Assembly: GCF_004123145.1 (NCBI RefSeq)
Contig: NZ_SDKC01000001.1
Coordinates: forward strand, 564,001 to 628,000
Origin: Blautia faecicola
GTDB taxonomy: Bacteria; Bacillota; Clostridia; Lachnospirales; Lachnospiraceae
DNA: 64,000 nucleotides
Direction: 5' to 3'
Numbering within the stretch: the stretch's first letter is position 1; the number at the start of each line of letters is the position of its first letter. Both the position numbers and the translations under genes were made by a program. Under the pieces are notes generated by a model. It saw nothing but the letters and a program-made list of their open reading frames with translations, did not search any database and had not been told where the DNA came from. Positions 44,117-52,420 of the stretch are shown here, piece by piece.

Positions 44117-44168
44117 ATACATGAAAAGTATTTATTTTGTAAATAATATAAATGGATAAGTTAGATTT

Positions 44169-44381
44169 ATGGTTCCTTATTCAGATTTATCTGGATACAT
44201 TACTTGTGGAGAAACCGTAGAAATAAATTCACTGGATGCAAGAATATGGCTTGAAATAGTACTAGAAGATGTAGAGAATTATGAGCAGGATAGTTTTGAA
44301 GATTATTCAGGACAGTTAAAACTAAGCTTTCGAAAAAAGTGTAGGGATGATGAAAATGAATTTATAGTCCATAAAAAATAA
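44169..44381 (+). CDS. Short hypothetical protein at the end of the RM island
   Basis: 70 residues, acidic N-terminal half, basic C-terminus (LKLSFRKKCRDDENEF). No ribosome binding site before ATG 44169 and no family. It could be a real small gene or a remnant cut by the IS3-family insertion that begins about 40 bp later. Confidence 0.3.
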   Translation: MVPYSDLSGYITCGETVEINSLDARIWLEIVLEDVENYEQDSFEDYSGQLKLSFRKKCRDDENEFIVHKK

Positions 44382-44476
44382 AATTGTACTATTTAATAGT
44401 GGAGGGATAACGCTGATTGTCAAGGTAGTTGTCAGTAAAAATTTATATTTTTTGTTCGTGCAGGTTATCAGATATT

Positions 44477-44542
44477 GTTCTGTACCTGACGTGAGTATCA
44501 ATAAATGATCTAATTTATTGGCAATCACGTCAGGCACAGAAC
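44477..44542 (-). other. Long inverted repeat inside the left end of the IS3-family element
   Basis: GTTCTGTACCTGACGTGA (44477-44494) and TCACGTCAGGCACAGAAC (44525-44542) pair over 18 bp with one mismatch, and AATAAAT/ATTTATT extends the stem inwards. It lies between the transposase stop and the IS end. Such hairpins may stop read-through into or out of the IS. Confidence 0.6.
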
Positions 44543-44578
44543 CCTGCTTGAGCGCTAGCATTTTGAATGAATTGATTT

Positions 44579-45664
44579 TTATGATACAGCAGTCTTTTCA
44601 GCTTCTGTTTCAAGCTGCTCCGGCATCTTATCCGGATTCAGATACACTGTATCTGGAAGACTCCAGTCACGGGTTGCACGTCCATTCCAACGTTCTGGAT
44701 GCTCTGCTTTGGCAGCTTCGTAGACCTCTTTGCGTTTGGCCAGTATCTTATCAGACAAGCCGCTGCGGCGCTGGTATGGAGTAAGAAACTTCAACCCACT
44801 GTGATGGTGATCGTGGTTATACCACTTTACAAACAGGCTGACCCATTCCCGTGCCTCTTCCAGTGTTCCAAATCCTTTGGGCTGATAATTCGGACGATAC
44901 TTCAGCGTTTTGAATAGGCTTTCGGCGTATGGATTATCATTGCTCACACGCGGTCTGCTGTTTGAAGGGGTGATTCCAAGCTGATACAGTGTCGCCAGCA
45001 TTGTTGCCCCTTTCATGGGTGAGCCGTTATCAGAATGTAACACTAACGGTTCTGTAGTGAGCCGGCCTTGTTTCAGACAGATCCTTTTGATCAAGCTGCT
45101 GGCACAGTCTGCACTTTCTTCTTCGTAGACTTCCCAGCCAACGATACTACGGTCATAAAGGTCTGAAAAAAGGTACAGGTAATAAAACATCCCTTTATGT
45201 GGTCCATTCAGATAAGTGATATCCCACATATACACCTGATTCGGAGCTGTTGCGCTGTATGTAGATGGACGGTTGTGTTTTGGTGCTTCGCTGCGTCCAC
45301 GATGATTTAACATTTTTTCTTCCCGCAATACACGGTAAAAGGTTGATTCAGAGGCAACATAAATCCCCTCATCGGCTAATGCAGGAACGATCTCACATGG
45401 TGCCATGCTTGCGTATTCTGGCCTGTTACAGATACTTATGATCTCCCGGCGTATCTCTGCCGATATCTTATTTGCAGGATCCGAGTGATCTGCTGAAGGA
45501 CGTCCATCCCCATAGGAATCCGTATCTGTCTTTCGTTTTTTCCAACGGTAGAAAGTCCGTTCCGTGATCCCGAGACGGTCACATGCCTTTTTGCAGGTAG
45601 CCCCCGATGCAATGGCCTCATCGATCAGCAGTACAGCAGTTTCGCGGTCTGGGGCGCTGATCAT
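44579..45664 (-). CDS. IS3-family transposase OrfB (DDE integrase)
   Basis: 361 residues. A helix-turn-helix region (CKKACDRLGITERTFYRWKK) and an HTH_21-type segment lead into the rve integrase core with Asp in WDITYL, Asp in LHSDNGSP and Glu in NPYAESLFKTLK. Starts at ATG 45664, overlapping the stop of orfA as ATGA, so translation is coupled by reinitiation rather than the -1 frameshift usual in the family. Confidence 0.9.
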   Translation of the reverse strand: MISAPDRETAVLLIDEAIASGATCKKACDRLGITERTFYRWKKRKTDTDSYGDGRPSADHSDPANKISAEIRREIISICNRPEYASMAPCEIVPALADEGIYVASESTFYRVLREEKMLNHRGRSEAPKHNRPSTYSATAPNQVYMWDITYLNGPHKGMFYYLYLFSDLYDRSIVGWEVYEEESADCASSLIKRICLKQGRLTTEPLVLHSDNGSPMKGATMLATLYQLGITPSNSRPRVSNDNPYAESLFKTLKYRPNYQPKGFGTLEEAREWVSLFVKWYNHDHHHSGLKFLTPYQRRSGLSDKILAKRKEVYEAAKAEHPERWNGRATRDWSLPDTVYLNPDKMPEQLETEAEKTAVS

Positions 45665-46155
45665 TCGTCCTCTGGATCCCCCCAGATCGCATTTGCTTTT
45701 TTTGACAGTACAAGTAAAGCTGCCGCTTCCGCAAGAGCTTTTTCCTTGCGCTGTAATTCTTTTTCAAGTTTTCTGCGTTCTTTTTCAGAATCCTTGAGTT
45801 CACGGTTAAGCCGGGAAGCTTCCTTCGCGATACCGCCATTTGCATTCATGCAGGCATCTTTCCAGGCTTTGATCTGTTCAATATAAAGTCCTTTTTTACG
45901 GGCATACTCAGCAAGTTCCGTCTCATTCATGCTTGCTGTTTCAACGACAACTAAAAATTTGTCCTGTGTGCTCCAGTCGTCAGGGACAGCATCTGTACCA
46001 GGAGCGGCATAACCTTCCTTTCTGGCTTTATCCCGCCAGTTACGAAGTGTCTGTTCAGAGATACCTTCTTCCCTGGAAATCTTGGTAATGGATTCATTGT
46101 TTGGTGGAAGCATCCTTCTAAGGAGTGCATCCTTTAATTCTGGACTATAGTTCAT
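45661..46155 (-). CDS. IS3-family transposase OrfA
   Basis: 164 residues from ATG 46155 (GGAAGGAG site). An N-terminal helix-turn-helix (NESITKISREEGISEQTLRNW) binds the IS ends, and a C-terminal leucine-zipper-like coiled coil (about 105-150, Lys/Glu/Leu-rich) serves dimerisation. A longer frame to 46218 would overlap the inverted repeat. Confidence 0.85.
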   Translation of the reverse strand: MNYSPELKDALLRRMLPPNNESITKISREEGISEQTLRNWRDKARKEGYAAPGTDAVPDDWSTQDKFLVVVETASMNETELAEYARKKGLYIEQIKAWKDACMNANGGIAKEASRLNRELKDSEKERRKLEKELQRKEKALAEAAALLVLSKKANAIWGDPEDE

Positions 46156-46364
46156 AGTGAAAGCTCCTTCCTGTGATGGCTCTATACTACCACAAAAGTA
46201 ATTATCTTTCACTGACAACTATCCTAACACACAGGGTTTTGCTTTATCCTTGATTGAACATATTATGATAATACTCGACGATATTCTAATATTATATCGC
46301 ATTTAATTGTGATAATATTATATTAAGCAATAAATCCAAAGTCAAGATGGGAGGTGGAGCAAGA

Positions 46365-47054
46365 ATGTTTTTTCAGTATGGCGAAAAAGAGATTATATAT
46401 CTAAAACAAAAAGATAAACGCCTTGCAGAAGTGATTGATAAAATCGGGAAAATCGAGCGTGAAGTGGACAGCGATTTGTTTTCTTCGGTTGTTCATCACA
46501 TTATCGGTCAGCAGATTTCTACAAAGGCGCAGGCAACAATCTGGCAGAGAATGCAGGATAATCTTGGCGTAGTGAATGCCGATACCGTTCTTGCCGCCGG
46601 GATCAATCATTTACAGTCTTTTGGAATGACTTTTAAAAAAGCCGAGTATATCACAGACTTCGCTGTAAAAGTACAAAACGGGGCGTTTGATTTGGAGGGG
46701 ATTTGGGACAAAACGGACGATGAGGCAATAGAGGAATTGTCGTCACTGAAAGGTATCGGTGTGTGGACTGCCGAAATGATTTTGCTTTTTTGTATGCAGC
46801 GCCCTAATGTATTCAGCTACGGTGATTTAGCTGTCTTGCGTGGTATGCGGATGGTATATCATCATCGGAAAATAGACCGTAAATTGTTTGAAAAATATCG
46901 CAGGCGGTTAAGCCCTTATTGCAGTGTGGCAAGCTTGTACTTTTGGGTGGTAGCCGGCGGTGCGATACCTGAAATGAAAGATTACGCTCCCAAAAAGGAG
47001 AACAAGAAAAATGAACGAGCAAGAGAAATTGCAAGCAATTCAAAACAGGAATAG
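46365..47054 (+). CDS. DNA-3-methyladenine glycosylase (AlkA type)
   Basis: 229 residues from ATG 46365 (GGGAGGTGG site). The helix-hairpin-helix with SSLKGIGVWTAEMIL (about 126-140) and catalytic Asp in YGDLAV (D154) define the HhH glycosylase family; IIGQQIS near 46-52 is the family signature of AlkA. It lacks the N-terminal TBP-like domain of E. coli AlkA. It removes alkylated purines. First gene of a five-gene repair operon, overlapping the Ada-domain gene by 44 bp. Confidence 0.88.
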   Translation: MFFQYGEKEIIYLKQKDKRLAEVIDKIGKIEREVDSDLFSSVVHHIIGQQISTKAQATIWQRMQDNLGVVNADTVLAAGINHLQSFGMTFKKAEYITDFAVKVQNGAFDLEGIWDKTDDEAIEELSSLKGIGVWTAEMILLFCMQRPNVFSYGDLAVLRGMRMVYHHRKIDRKLFEKYRRRLSPYCSVASLYFWVVAGGAIPEMKDYAPKKENKKNERAREIASNSKQE

Positions 47055-47247
47055 TTCGTATGACGGTAAATTTATTTTTGGTGTGAAAACAACAAAAATT
47101 ATATGCCGACCGGGCTGCCCTGCAAGATTACCGCTTGAAAAAAATATCGTATTTTTTGGCACAATGGAAGAAGCAATAGAAAAAGGCTATCGTCCTTGTA
47201 AAAGATGTAAGCCGAAATTGGTTAATCAATCACAGGAGGGAAAATAA
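47011..47247 (+). CDS. Stand-alone Ada metal-binding domain protein
   Basis: 78 residues. It matches the N-terminal domain of Ada: FGVKTTKIICRPGCPAR, then GYRPCKRCKP, with zinc ligands C32, C36, C63 and C66. In Ada the first of these cysteines takes methyl groups from phosphotriesters and switches the protein into an activator. Here neither the AraC-type helix-turn-helix nor the methyltransferase domain is attached; the latter is a separate gene 360 bp downstream. It may repair phosphotriesters only or act with an unknown partner. Confidence 0.85.
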   Translation: MNEQEKLQAIQNRNSSYDGKFIFGVKTTKIICRPGCPARLPLEKNIVFFGTMEEAIEKGYRPCKRCKPKLVNQSQEGK

Positions 47248-47601
47248 ATGGGCAACACTATCGTATTATTTGAAGTGACCGTAAAAAACGGGAGAATGGA
47301 TGATTATTTGAAAATGGTAGGTTCACTGAAGGAGAGCCTTGCAAATGCAGAGGGATTTATCAGAGCAGAGCGTTTTTCTTCTCTTGCCACGGAGGGAAAA
47401 CTGCTCAGTATGTCCGTATGGGAAAATGAAGAATGTGTTTCAAAATGGCGGAACTTTGCCGCACACCGTATGGCGCAAGAACACGGGAGAATGAATGATT
47501 TTGCAGACTACAAGATCACGGTTGTAACGCCAGTCCGTAGCTATACAATGATGAATAGAACAGAGGCACCTGCGGACTCCAATGAATATTTGGAGGTGTA
47601 A
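47248..47601 (+). CDS. Antibiotic-biosynthesis-monooxygenase-like (ABM) small protein
   Basis: 117 residues with the ferredoxin-like ABM pattern: IVLFEVTVKNGRMDDYLKMV, AEGFIRAERF, SVWENEECVSKWRN. Family members are heme- or small-molecule-modifying enzymes or sensors of reactive compounds. Its place inside a repair operon suggests detoxification, which is inference. Starts one base after the Ada-domain stop behind AGGAGGG. Confidence 0.7.
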   Translation: MGNTIVLFEVTVKNGRMDDYLKMVGSLKESLANAEGFIRAERFSSLATEGKLLSMSVWENEECVSKWRNFAAHRMAQEHGRMNDFADYKITVVTPVRSYTMMNRTEAPADSNEYLEV

Positions 47602-47605
47602 ACTT

Positions 47606-48139
47606 ATGACCTATACATATCACTATGACTCGCCTTTAGGCGGTATCACACTTTCGAGCAACGGAACAGAGCTGACAGGGCTTTGGTTTGACGGGCAAAA
47701 ATATTTTGGAGACACGCTCCCAAAAGAATATGAAGAAAAGCCTTTGCCGATATTTGAGCAGTCTGTTCACTGGCTGGATATTTATTTCAGCGGCAAAGCA
47801 CCTGATTTCACACCGTCGCTGTGTATGCAGACAACGCCTTTCCGTAAATCCGTATGGGAAATTATGCTGACTATTCCATTTGGAAAGACAATGACTTACG
47901 GTGAAATTGCGGATAGAATAGCAAAGCAAAAAGGACTTTCAAAAATGTCCGCACAGGCTGTCGGCGGTGCGGTGGGGCATAATTCCATTTCCCTCATAAT
48001 TCCCTGTCATCGTGTTGTCGGTACAAATGGGAGCCTGACAGGATATGCAGGCGGCATTGAGAAAAAAGTACAACTGCTCACATTAGAGAAAACGGATATG
48101 TCCTTATTTTTCGTACCGAAGAAAGGAACAGCCTTATGA
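47606..48139 (+). CDS. ogt: Methylated-DNA-protein-cysteine methyltransferase (Ogt type)
   Basis: 177 residues from ATG 47606 (TTGGAGG site). The active-site motif IIPCHRVVG has acceptor C134; the preceding helix-turn-helix with FRKSVWEIMLTIPFGKTMTYGEIA is typical. It transfers methyl groups from O6-methylguanine to itself. An upstream in-frame ATG at 47582 is inside the ABM gene. It overlaps the next gene by 4 bp. Confidence 0.92.
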   Translation: MTYTYHYDSPLGGITLSSNGTELTGLWFDGQKYFGDTLPKEYEEKPLPIFEQSVHWLDIYFSGKAPDFTPSLCMQTTPFRKSVWEIMLTIPFGKTMTYGEIADRIAKQKGLSKMSAQAVGGAVGHNSISLIIPCHRVVGTNGSLTGYAGGIEKKVQLLTLEKTDMSLFFVPKKGTAL

Positions 48140-48912
48140 TTTCAGCCAATGCAAAAACAATCCAAAAATCCTTTACTGAGCAGGCGCAGAACTTTGAAAC
48201 AAAATCAATGAACTTTACAAAGCAGGAATACTTGGAACATATGATTTCGTGTGTCAAGCCTCAAAAAACAGATACCGTTTTAGAGGTGGCGGCAGGAACT
48301 TGTATCTGCGGGCGTTCTCTTGCCCCATGTGTAAAAAATGTGACCTGCCTTGATATGACAACCGCTATGCTTGCTGTTGGAAAAGCTGAAGCCGCAAAAC
48401 AAAGGCTTTTGAATATGGATTTTGTGCAGGGCGACGCCGAGAAATTGTCATTTTCAGATAACAGCTTTGACATTGTAATCTCCCGTCTTGCTTTTCACCA
48501 TTTTCCAAATCCAAAACGCTGTTTTTCAGAAATGGTACGGGTATTGAAAACAGGCGGTAAACTGGTTGTCATGGATATGGAGGCAGCCGAAGAAACATTG
48601 CGCAATACAGAAGATGAAATAGAAACCCTGCGTGATCCCTCACATATGCGTAATTTGAGCAAGGAAGAATTTACAGAAATGTTCCAAGATAGTCGCTTGC
48701 CTATTACAACGATGGATTGCACGGAACTTCCTGTTTCATTATCTGCTTGGCTCGCTCTTACTAATACACCTGCCCAAATAGCCGCAGACATATCCAAATG
48801 GCTTATGGATGAAATAAATGGCAGTGGATTAACAGGCTTTAATCCTTATGAAAAAAATGGGAAAATCTATTTTAATCAGCGCTGGCTTATGATGATCGGG
48901 AAAAAGCTTTGA
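48136..48912 (+). CDS. Class I SAM-dependent methyltransferase
   Basis: 258 residues with motif I LEVAAGTCICGRSL, DFVQGDAEKLSF, VISRLAFHHFPNP and a post-motif MVRVLKTGGKLVVMD, as in UbiE-like small-molecule methyltransferases. The substrate is not evident. ATGA overlap with ogt. As last gene of the repair operon it may modify a toxic compound or be a passenger. Confidence 0.8.
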   Translation: MISANAKTIQKSFTEQAQNFETKSMNFTKQEYLEHMISCVKPQKTDTVLEVAAGTCICGRSLAPCVKNVTCLDMTTAMLAVGKAEAAKQRLLNMDFVQGDAEKLSFSDNSFDIVISRLAFHHFPNPKRCFSEMVRVLKTGGKLVVMDMEAAEETLRNTEDEIETLRDPSHMRNLSKEEFTEMFQDSRLPITTMDCTELPVSLSAWLALTNTPAQIAADISKWLMDEINGSGLTGFNPYEKNGKIYFNQRWLMMIGKKL

Positions 48913-48941
48913 TGGATTGTTGCGCTTTCAAACACAAAATA

Positions 48942-48968
48942 GAGGGTAAGGTACAAACCTTCCCCCTC
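48942..48968 (+). terminator. Terminator of the repair operon
   Basis: GAGGGTAAGG (48942-48951) pairs with CCTTCCCCCTC (48958-48968), about 30 bp after the operon end. The rest of 48970-49187 has no recognisable gene. Confidence 0.6.
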
Positions 48969-49187
48969 AAAGTTTATCCCTTAAAAACGGCTTACAATCA
49001 GGCTTTCGGGGCCTCTATTTTTCGATGCTTAAGAGTGAATAGAATAGAAAATTATCTATAGGCACCAAATGATTTAGTTTATAATAATTGTCAGGACAGT
49101 GCTTGATTCTCCAAGCAAAATCGCTTATAATTTGAGCTGGAACATATTGCTATTATCCGCAGTGACAGGGCGACTGTTATCAATCCC

Positions 49188-49316
49188 GATAACAAATTGA
49201 TAACATTAGCCCATATGGGCAGGATAATATGGATATATCAAATAATCAAAAGTACCACGAATACGACAGAGAATAATCTCTAAACAAAATTGATTAGGAT
49301 TCGTCGAGTTTGAATA
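49188..49316 (+). other. Right attachment site of element A (also left core of element B)
   Basis: Arm repeats GATAACA at 49188-49194 and 49199-49205 (11-bp period) are followed 100 bp later by the core GAGTTTGAATA at 49306-49316. The same repeats and spacing are found at 63172-63297. The left arm expected for element B to the right of this core is not clear, because a repeat element is inserted 15 bp further on. Confidence 0.72.
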
Positions 49317-49331
49317 ATTGCAAATATCACA

Positions 49332-49890
49332 GGGCACACCCCATTATCCTGTAAAAGGCAAAAATGATTATCCTATCAGCAACAGAGAGTAATACCGTAG
49401 CGTAGCTCTGTTGCTGTTCTTTTTTGTCATTTCTGCCCCGTTCACACAGGATTCTGACTCAGATAAAATGAGGCGTAAATAAGCAACGTGATATCGGCAA
49501 AAGCTGTAAAAATCCACGTTGAATTTTACAGCTTTCTGTATAGAATAGAAATAGACGAAACATCACTGCGTGAGTTTGCTGCGAAACTACAAGGGAATGG
49601 GTAACACTGCGAAACGTTGATATTTCCTGGTGTTGCAGGGTGTGAGGGATGTTTTTGATGATGCTGCGAAAGTGATATTGCGATAGTGCTGCTGTGTAAG
49701 ATGATACTGTTATATGGGACGCGATAGAAGTTGGGTTGTCAGGATTACCACTGCGGAATGTGCTGTGGAATTGCGCTGCAGTGCCGGAGGGTTTTGCAGT
49801 GCCGGAGGGTTTGGCTGTGTGGTTTTGCTGTGGAATGTGAGGATAGTGAGGATACTGGATTTTGCCCTTTGAGGATAATGTGGTGTGCCC
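49332..49890 (+). repeat. Non-coding MITE-like repeat, copy 1 (559 bp)
   Basis: It starts GGGCACACCCCATTATCC and ends GGATAATGTGGTGTGCCC, an 18-bp inverted repeat with one mismatch. Near-identical to 56721-57261 apart from one extra 18-bp unit (GTGCCGGAGGGTTTT-type) near 49785-49805. Inside are an intrinsic terminator (CAGCAACAGAG/CTCTGTTGCTG, 49377-49425), a hairpin-promoter (49500-49546) and three CTGCGAAA motifs. No reading frame is conserved. Flanks ATATCACA (left) and CGGAACA (right) are also shared by both copies. Confidence 0.8.
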
Positions 49891-50120
49891 CGGAACATAG
49901 TATATTTTCAATATGCCGTTTTTGGGAAAAGCGGCAACTGCCCGCAAACCCAGTAAAATCAAGGGTTACAGCGATTTTATGATTTTTCCCCAAAATAAAA
50001 AATTTCCCCTAAATCTTGTTTTTGGGGATTTTTTTATGTTTTTGGGAACATTTTTGGGAAATCGGTGGGGGCGGTGTCTCACTTCCCCAACGGGGAGGAA
50101 TAGCGAAAATAAATATTCAT
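49891..50120. other. Gene-free stretch between repeat copy 1 and resolvase remnant
   Basis: Contains runs such as TTTTTGGGGA and CCCCAAAA that form hairpins (about 49987-50035) and a TTTTTGGGAA direct repeat near 50040-50060. Weak GGCAAC/GCAAAC sequences at 49933 and 49944 could be a displaced left arm of element B. No gene is seen. Confidence 0.35.
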
Positions 50121-50600
50121 TTACAGAAATTGGGAAATTGGTTTTTTACTCAAATCTATTTCCTGATTTTTTAATAGCATAAAAATAGATTTTCTAAAAA
50201 TCCTAATTTCCCAATACTTCGTCTTTTTTTCGTCCAGCATTTTTATATATTTTCTAACTGTACCTCTGTTTAGTCCGGTTATCCGTGCAAGCTCCGACTG
50301 GTTGATTTTGTGCTTCTCGTAAAGTGGATAACTTTTCATGAAACGCTGGGGGATATCTGTAACGGTCGTGTGGGGACGTCCGATGACTTTCCCCTTGGCG
50401 GCGGCATTTCGCATTCCTGAGGTGACACGTTCGGAAATCATGTTGCGTTCCAGTTCGCAAATACGCCCATCATCTTGACCATGCCTTCAACCATCGGGTC
50501 TAAGGTATCCCCTGTACAGTCCACCTCAAAGGTGCCAAGGATGAGTTTTAAATGTTTCTCCTTGGCAATGTCGATAATCTCAATCAAGTCCTTTGTAGAG
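50121..50600 (-). pseudogene. Serine recombinase (resolvase) remnant with a frameshift
   Basis: One minus-strand frame carries part of the resolvase catalytic domain (STKDLIEIIDIAKEKHLKL ... GMVKMMGVFA, about 50450-50600). The adjoining frame carries the continuation (MISERVTSGMRNAAAKGKVIGRPH, then a helix-turn-helix INQSELARITGLNRGTVRKY, 50121-50441). A frameshift near 50450 joins them. The N-terminal part with the catalytic Ser is missing. A dead relic, probably of an older resolvable element. Confidence 0.75.
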
Positions 50601-50780
50601 GAAAATCGAATTATCAAGAAGCAGAATGCAATATTGAAAAAGTTGCAGGAAGTGTTTGGACAGGTTGGAATTTTATTAAAGCAATGGAAGGATCGATTGA
50701 ATGACATTAGAAGAAAGCAGAGAAGTTATTCCGCTGATGGAGAATATGATAAACCAGATCGAGGAACAACAGGAACTTAT

Positions 50781-50806
50781 AAAGGGGACGTTTTTGCGTT
50801 CCCTTT
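50781..50806 (+). terminator. Hairpin terminator between remnant and XRE gene
   Basis: AAAGGGGACG (50781-50790) pairs with CGTTCCCTTT (50797-50806), followed by TAATATT. It lies inside the end of a 53-codon frame (50701-50862) which is probably a gene fragment. Confidence 0.55.
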
Positions 50807-50878
50807 TAATATTCTACCTTCGAGGGGTGTGTTTTTTCTCTAAAATAGAGTATGATCAATAAAAAAGGAGGTAGATGG

Positions 50879-51775
50879 ATGGATCTTATTAAAATTGGAA
50901 AATATATTGCAAGTAAACGAAAGTCCCTGGGGATGACACAAAAGCAACTGGCAGAAAAATTAGGTATGAGTGATAAGTCTGTTTCTAAATGGGAGCGAGG
51001 CGTTTGCCTTCCGGATGTATCTGTTTATAAAGAACTTTGTTCAATTCTTGGTATTAGCCTCAATGAGTTTCTGGCTGGAGAAGATATAGCCCAAGAGAAC
51101 ATGATTCAGAAGTCAGAAACAAATATCATTGAAGTGATCAAAGATAATATAAATAAGCAGAAATGTCTGAAAGTTATGAAATGTATATTAGTATTTATTT
51201 TTATTTGTGTGGTATCAGTAATCGGATTTACCATATACCGTTTGAAAAAACCACAGAATTACATTTCGCCTGTTGCAAAAGACAGTATAGAAATGCAGAC
51301 AGCAGAACTGTTTGCTGGATCGGATGGAGCATTCGTATATAAGTTTATCACAACGGATAAATATAAAAAACTCAGATTACATATTTACCGATACGAATCA
51401 GGAAAATTGAGTGATCACGATAAAGTAGAAATGGGATTTGAAGATATTGCTTCGCCAAAAAGTGGTGAAATTGTAATGGTGCCGGATTTCGATAATTATG
51501 TAATTAAATTAATTGTTTCCGGAGATGGAAATAAGTTGTCAACTGAAATTCCTATTTTAGAAAATGTTGAAGATAGAGAATACTATGGCAGAACGGCAAC
51601 TGAAATAAAAAATGCCGTAGACATTAAATACAGTGAGCAACAGCCACTAATTGCTTTTGTTTATGATAACGACGAAATGAGTGTTCCAACTTTAGACGAT
51701 TTTATAAATAGCAAAACAGATTATCTTTCAAAAAATGATTATGTGTATTATGTGGCATTTGAATTTTGTAAGTAA
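50879..51775 (+). CDS. Membrane-anchored XRE regulator
   Basis: 298 residues from ATG 50879 (GGAGG 7 bases upstream). An XRE helix-turn-helix (about 5-62, MTQKQLAEKLGMSDKSVSKWERG) is followed by one membrane helix (about 103-123, ILVFIFICVVSVIGFTIY) and an extracytoplasmic domain of about 170 residues with no known family. This layout would let an outside signal act on a DNA-binding domain. It is the first intact gene of element B. Confidence 0.75.
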   Translation: MDLIKIGKYIASKRKSLGMTQKQLAEKLGMSDKSVSKWERGVCLPDVSVYKELCSILGISLNEFLAGEDIAQENMIQKSETNIIEVIKDNINKQKCLKVMKCILVFIFICVVSVIGFTIYRLKKPQNYISPVAKDSIEMQTAELFAGSDGAFVYKFITTDKYKKLRLHIYRYESGKLSDHDKVEMGFEDIASPKSGEIVMVPDFDNYVIKLIVSGDGNKLSTEIPILENVEDREYYGRTATEIKNAVDIKYSEQQPLIAFVYDNDEMSVPTLDDFINSKTDYLSKNDYVYYVAFEFCK

Positions 51776-51897
51776 TAGACACATACATACGGAGAAATAA
51801 TGACAATAATGGCTCTGACCAGGGTGACACGGAGCAACGATAATTTTACTATGATTTTAAAGATACAAACCATACAAAAGTAGAAAGAAGTATATTT

Positions 51898-52281
51898 ATG
51901 ACATTTGGTGATAAAATTAGAAAGTTGCGAATAGAGAAAAAAATGACTCAACAAAAGCTGGGTGCTATGGTGGGCGTTTCTTATAGAACAATTCGAGCTT
52001 GGGAAGTTGATGGACGATATCCAAAGCAGAGCAGTTTATATCAAAAACTGGCAGATGCATTTCAGTGTAGGGTTTCTTATCTTATGGATGATAATGAAAC
52101 CGTGTGCTTGGGTAATGATGAGCCAAGTGAATATTCTGGTGCTAAACAGGCAAGACAGATTCTTGAACAGACAGCTGCTTTATTTGCCAGTGGAACTATG
52201 GCCAATGAGGACAAAACTATTTTCATGGATGAGATGACGAGACTTTATCTGGAATCAAAAAAGAACAGAAGAAAATGGTAA
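51898..52281 (+). CDS. XRE-family regulator
   Basis: 127 residues. XRE helix-turn-helix at 3-60 (MTQQKLGAMVGVSYRTIRAWEVDG), then an acidic linker and a helical tail that ends in a basic stretch (SKKNRRKW). It stands between the membrane XRE protein and the AlbA_2 gene. The 17-bp palindrome at 52383-52399 is a candidate site for it. Confidence 0.75.
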   Translation: MTFGDKIRKLRIEKKMTQQKLGAMVGVSYRTIRAWEVDGRYPKQSSLYQKLADAFQCRVSYLMDDNETVCLGNDEPSEYSGAKQARQILEQTAALFASGTMANEDKTIFMDEMTRLYLESKKNRRKW

Positions 52282-52309
52282 GAAAAAATGAACTGTTTTG
52301 TTTTCTTGC

Positions 52310-52399
52310 TTGCTAGAAAAGAAGGATAGAACGTATAATAGTGTTAATGATCCAGAGAGGTTTACTCTGGAAATAGAATTATTCGCACCAGTGGTGCGA
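52310..52399 (+). promoter_or_regulatory. Promoter and palindromic operator of the AlbA_2 gene
   Basis: TTGCTA (52310-52315) and TATAAT (52334-52339) with an 18-bp spacer. Downstream of the predicted start are CCAGAG/CTCTGG (about 52352-52370) and the perfect palindrome TCGCACCA-G-TGGTGCGA (52383-52399), suited to repressor binding or a hairpin leader. Confidence 0.6.
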
Positions 52400-52420
52400 G
52401 TATAGATTAGGAGTGAAAGA

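Larger units (their letters stand above)
44418..46229 (-). mobile_element. IS3-family insertion sequence, about 1.8 kb
   Basis: Inverted ends: left TGTCAAGGTAGTTGTCAGTA (44418-44437), right end on the minus strand TGTTAGGATAGTTGTCAGTG (46210-46229), 16 of 20 positions alike. Between them lie orfA and orfB on the minus strand. No clear target duplication is seen (GAT on the left, CAC on the right), so the exact borders may be off by a few bases. It sits between the restriction-modification island and the repair operon of element A. Confidence 0.75.

Noticed and set aside
44414-46233. Slightly wider ends for the IS3-family element, starting TG at 44414 and ending CA at 46233
   Set aside because: The alignment is also possible, but no target duplication supports either choice; the tighter borders were kept.
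49332-49890. Whether the ~550-bp repeats are CRISPR, rRNA or tRNA sequences
   Set aside because: No array of short repeats and spacers, no cloverleaf and no rRNA-like conserved segments; inverted ends and hairpins fit a MITE-like element better. No CRISPR array, tRNA or rRNA gene was found anywhere in the window.
49459-49962. Minus-strand frame of 167 codons across repeat copy 1
   Set aside because: Not conserved in copy 2 because of the 18-bp length difference and substitutions; no start signal.
50701-50862. A 53-codon frame (MTLEESREVIPLMENMINQI...) with a passable ribosome binding site
   Set aside because: Its second half is an intrinsic terminator (50781-50806), so it is likely a truncated gene end; not listed as a gene.
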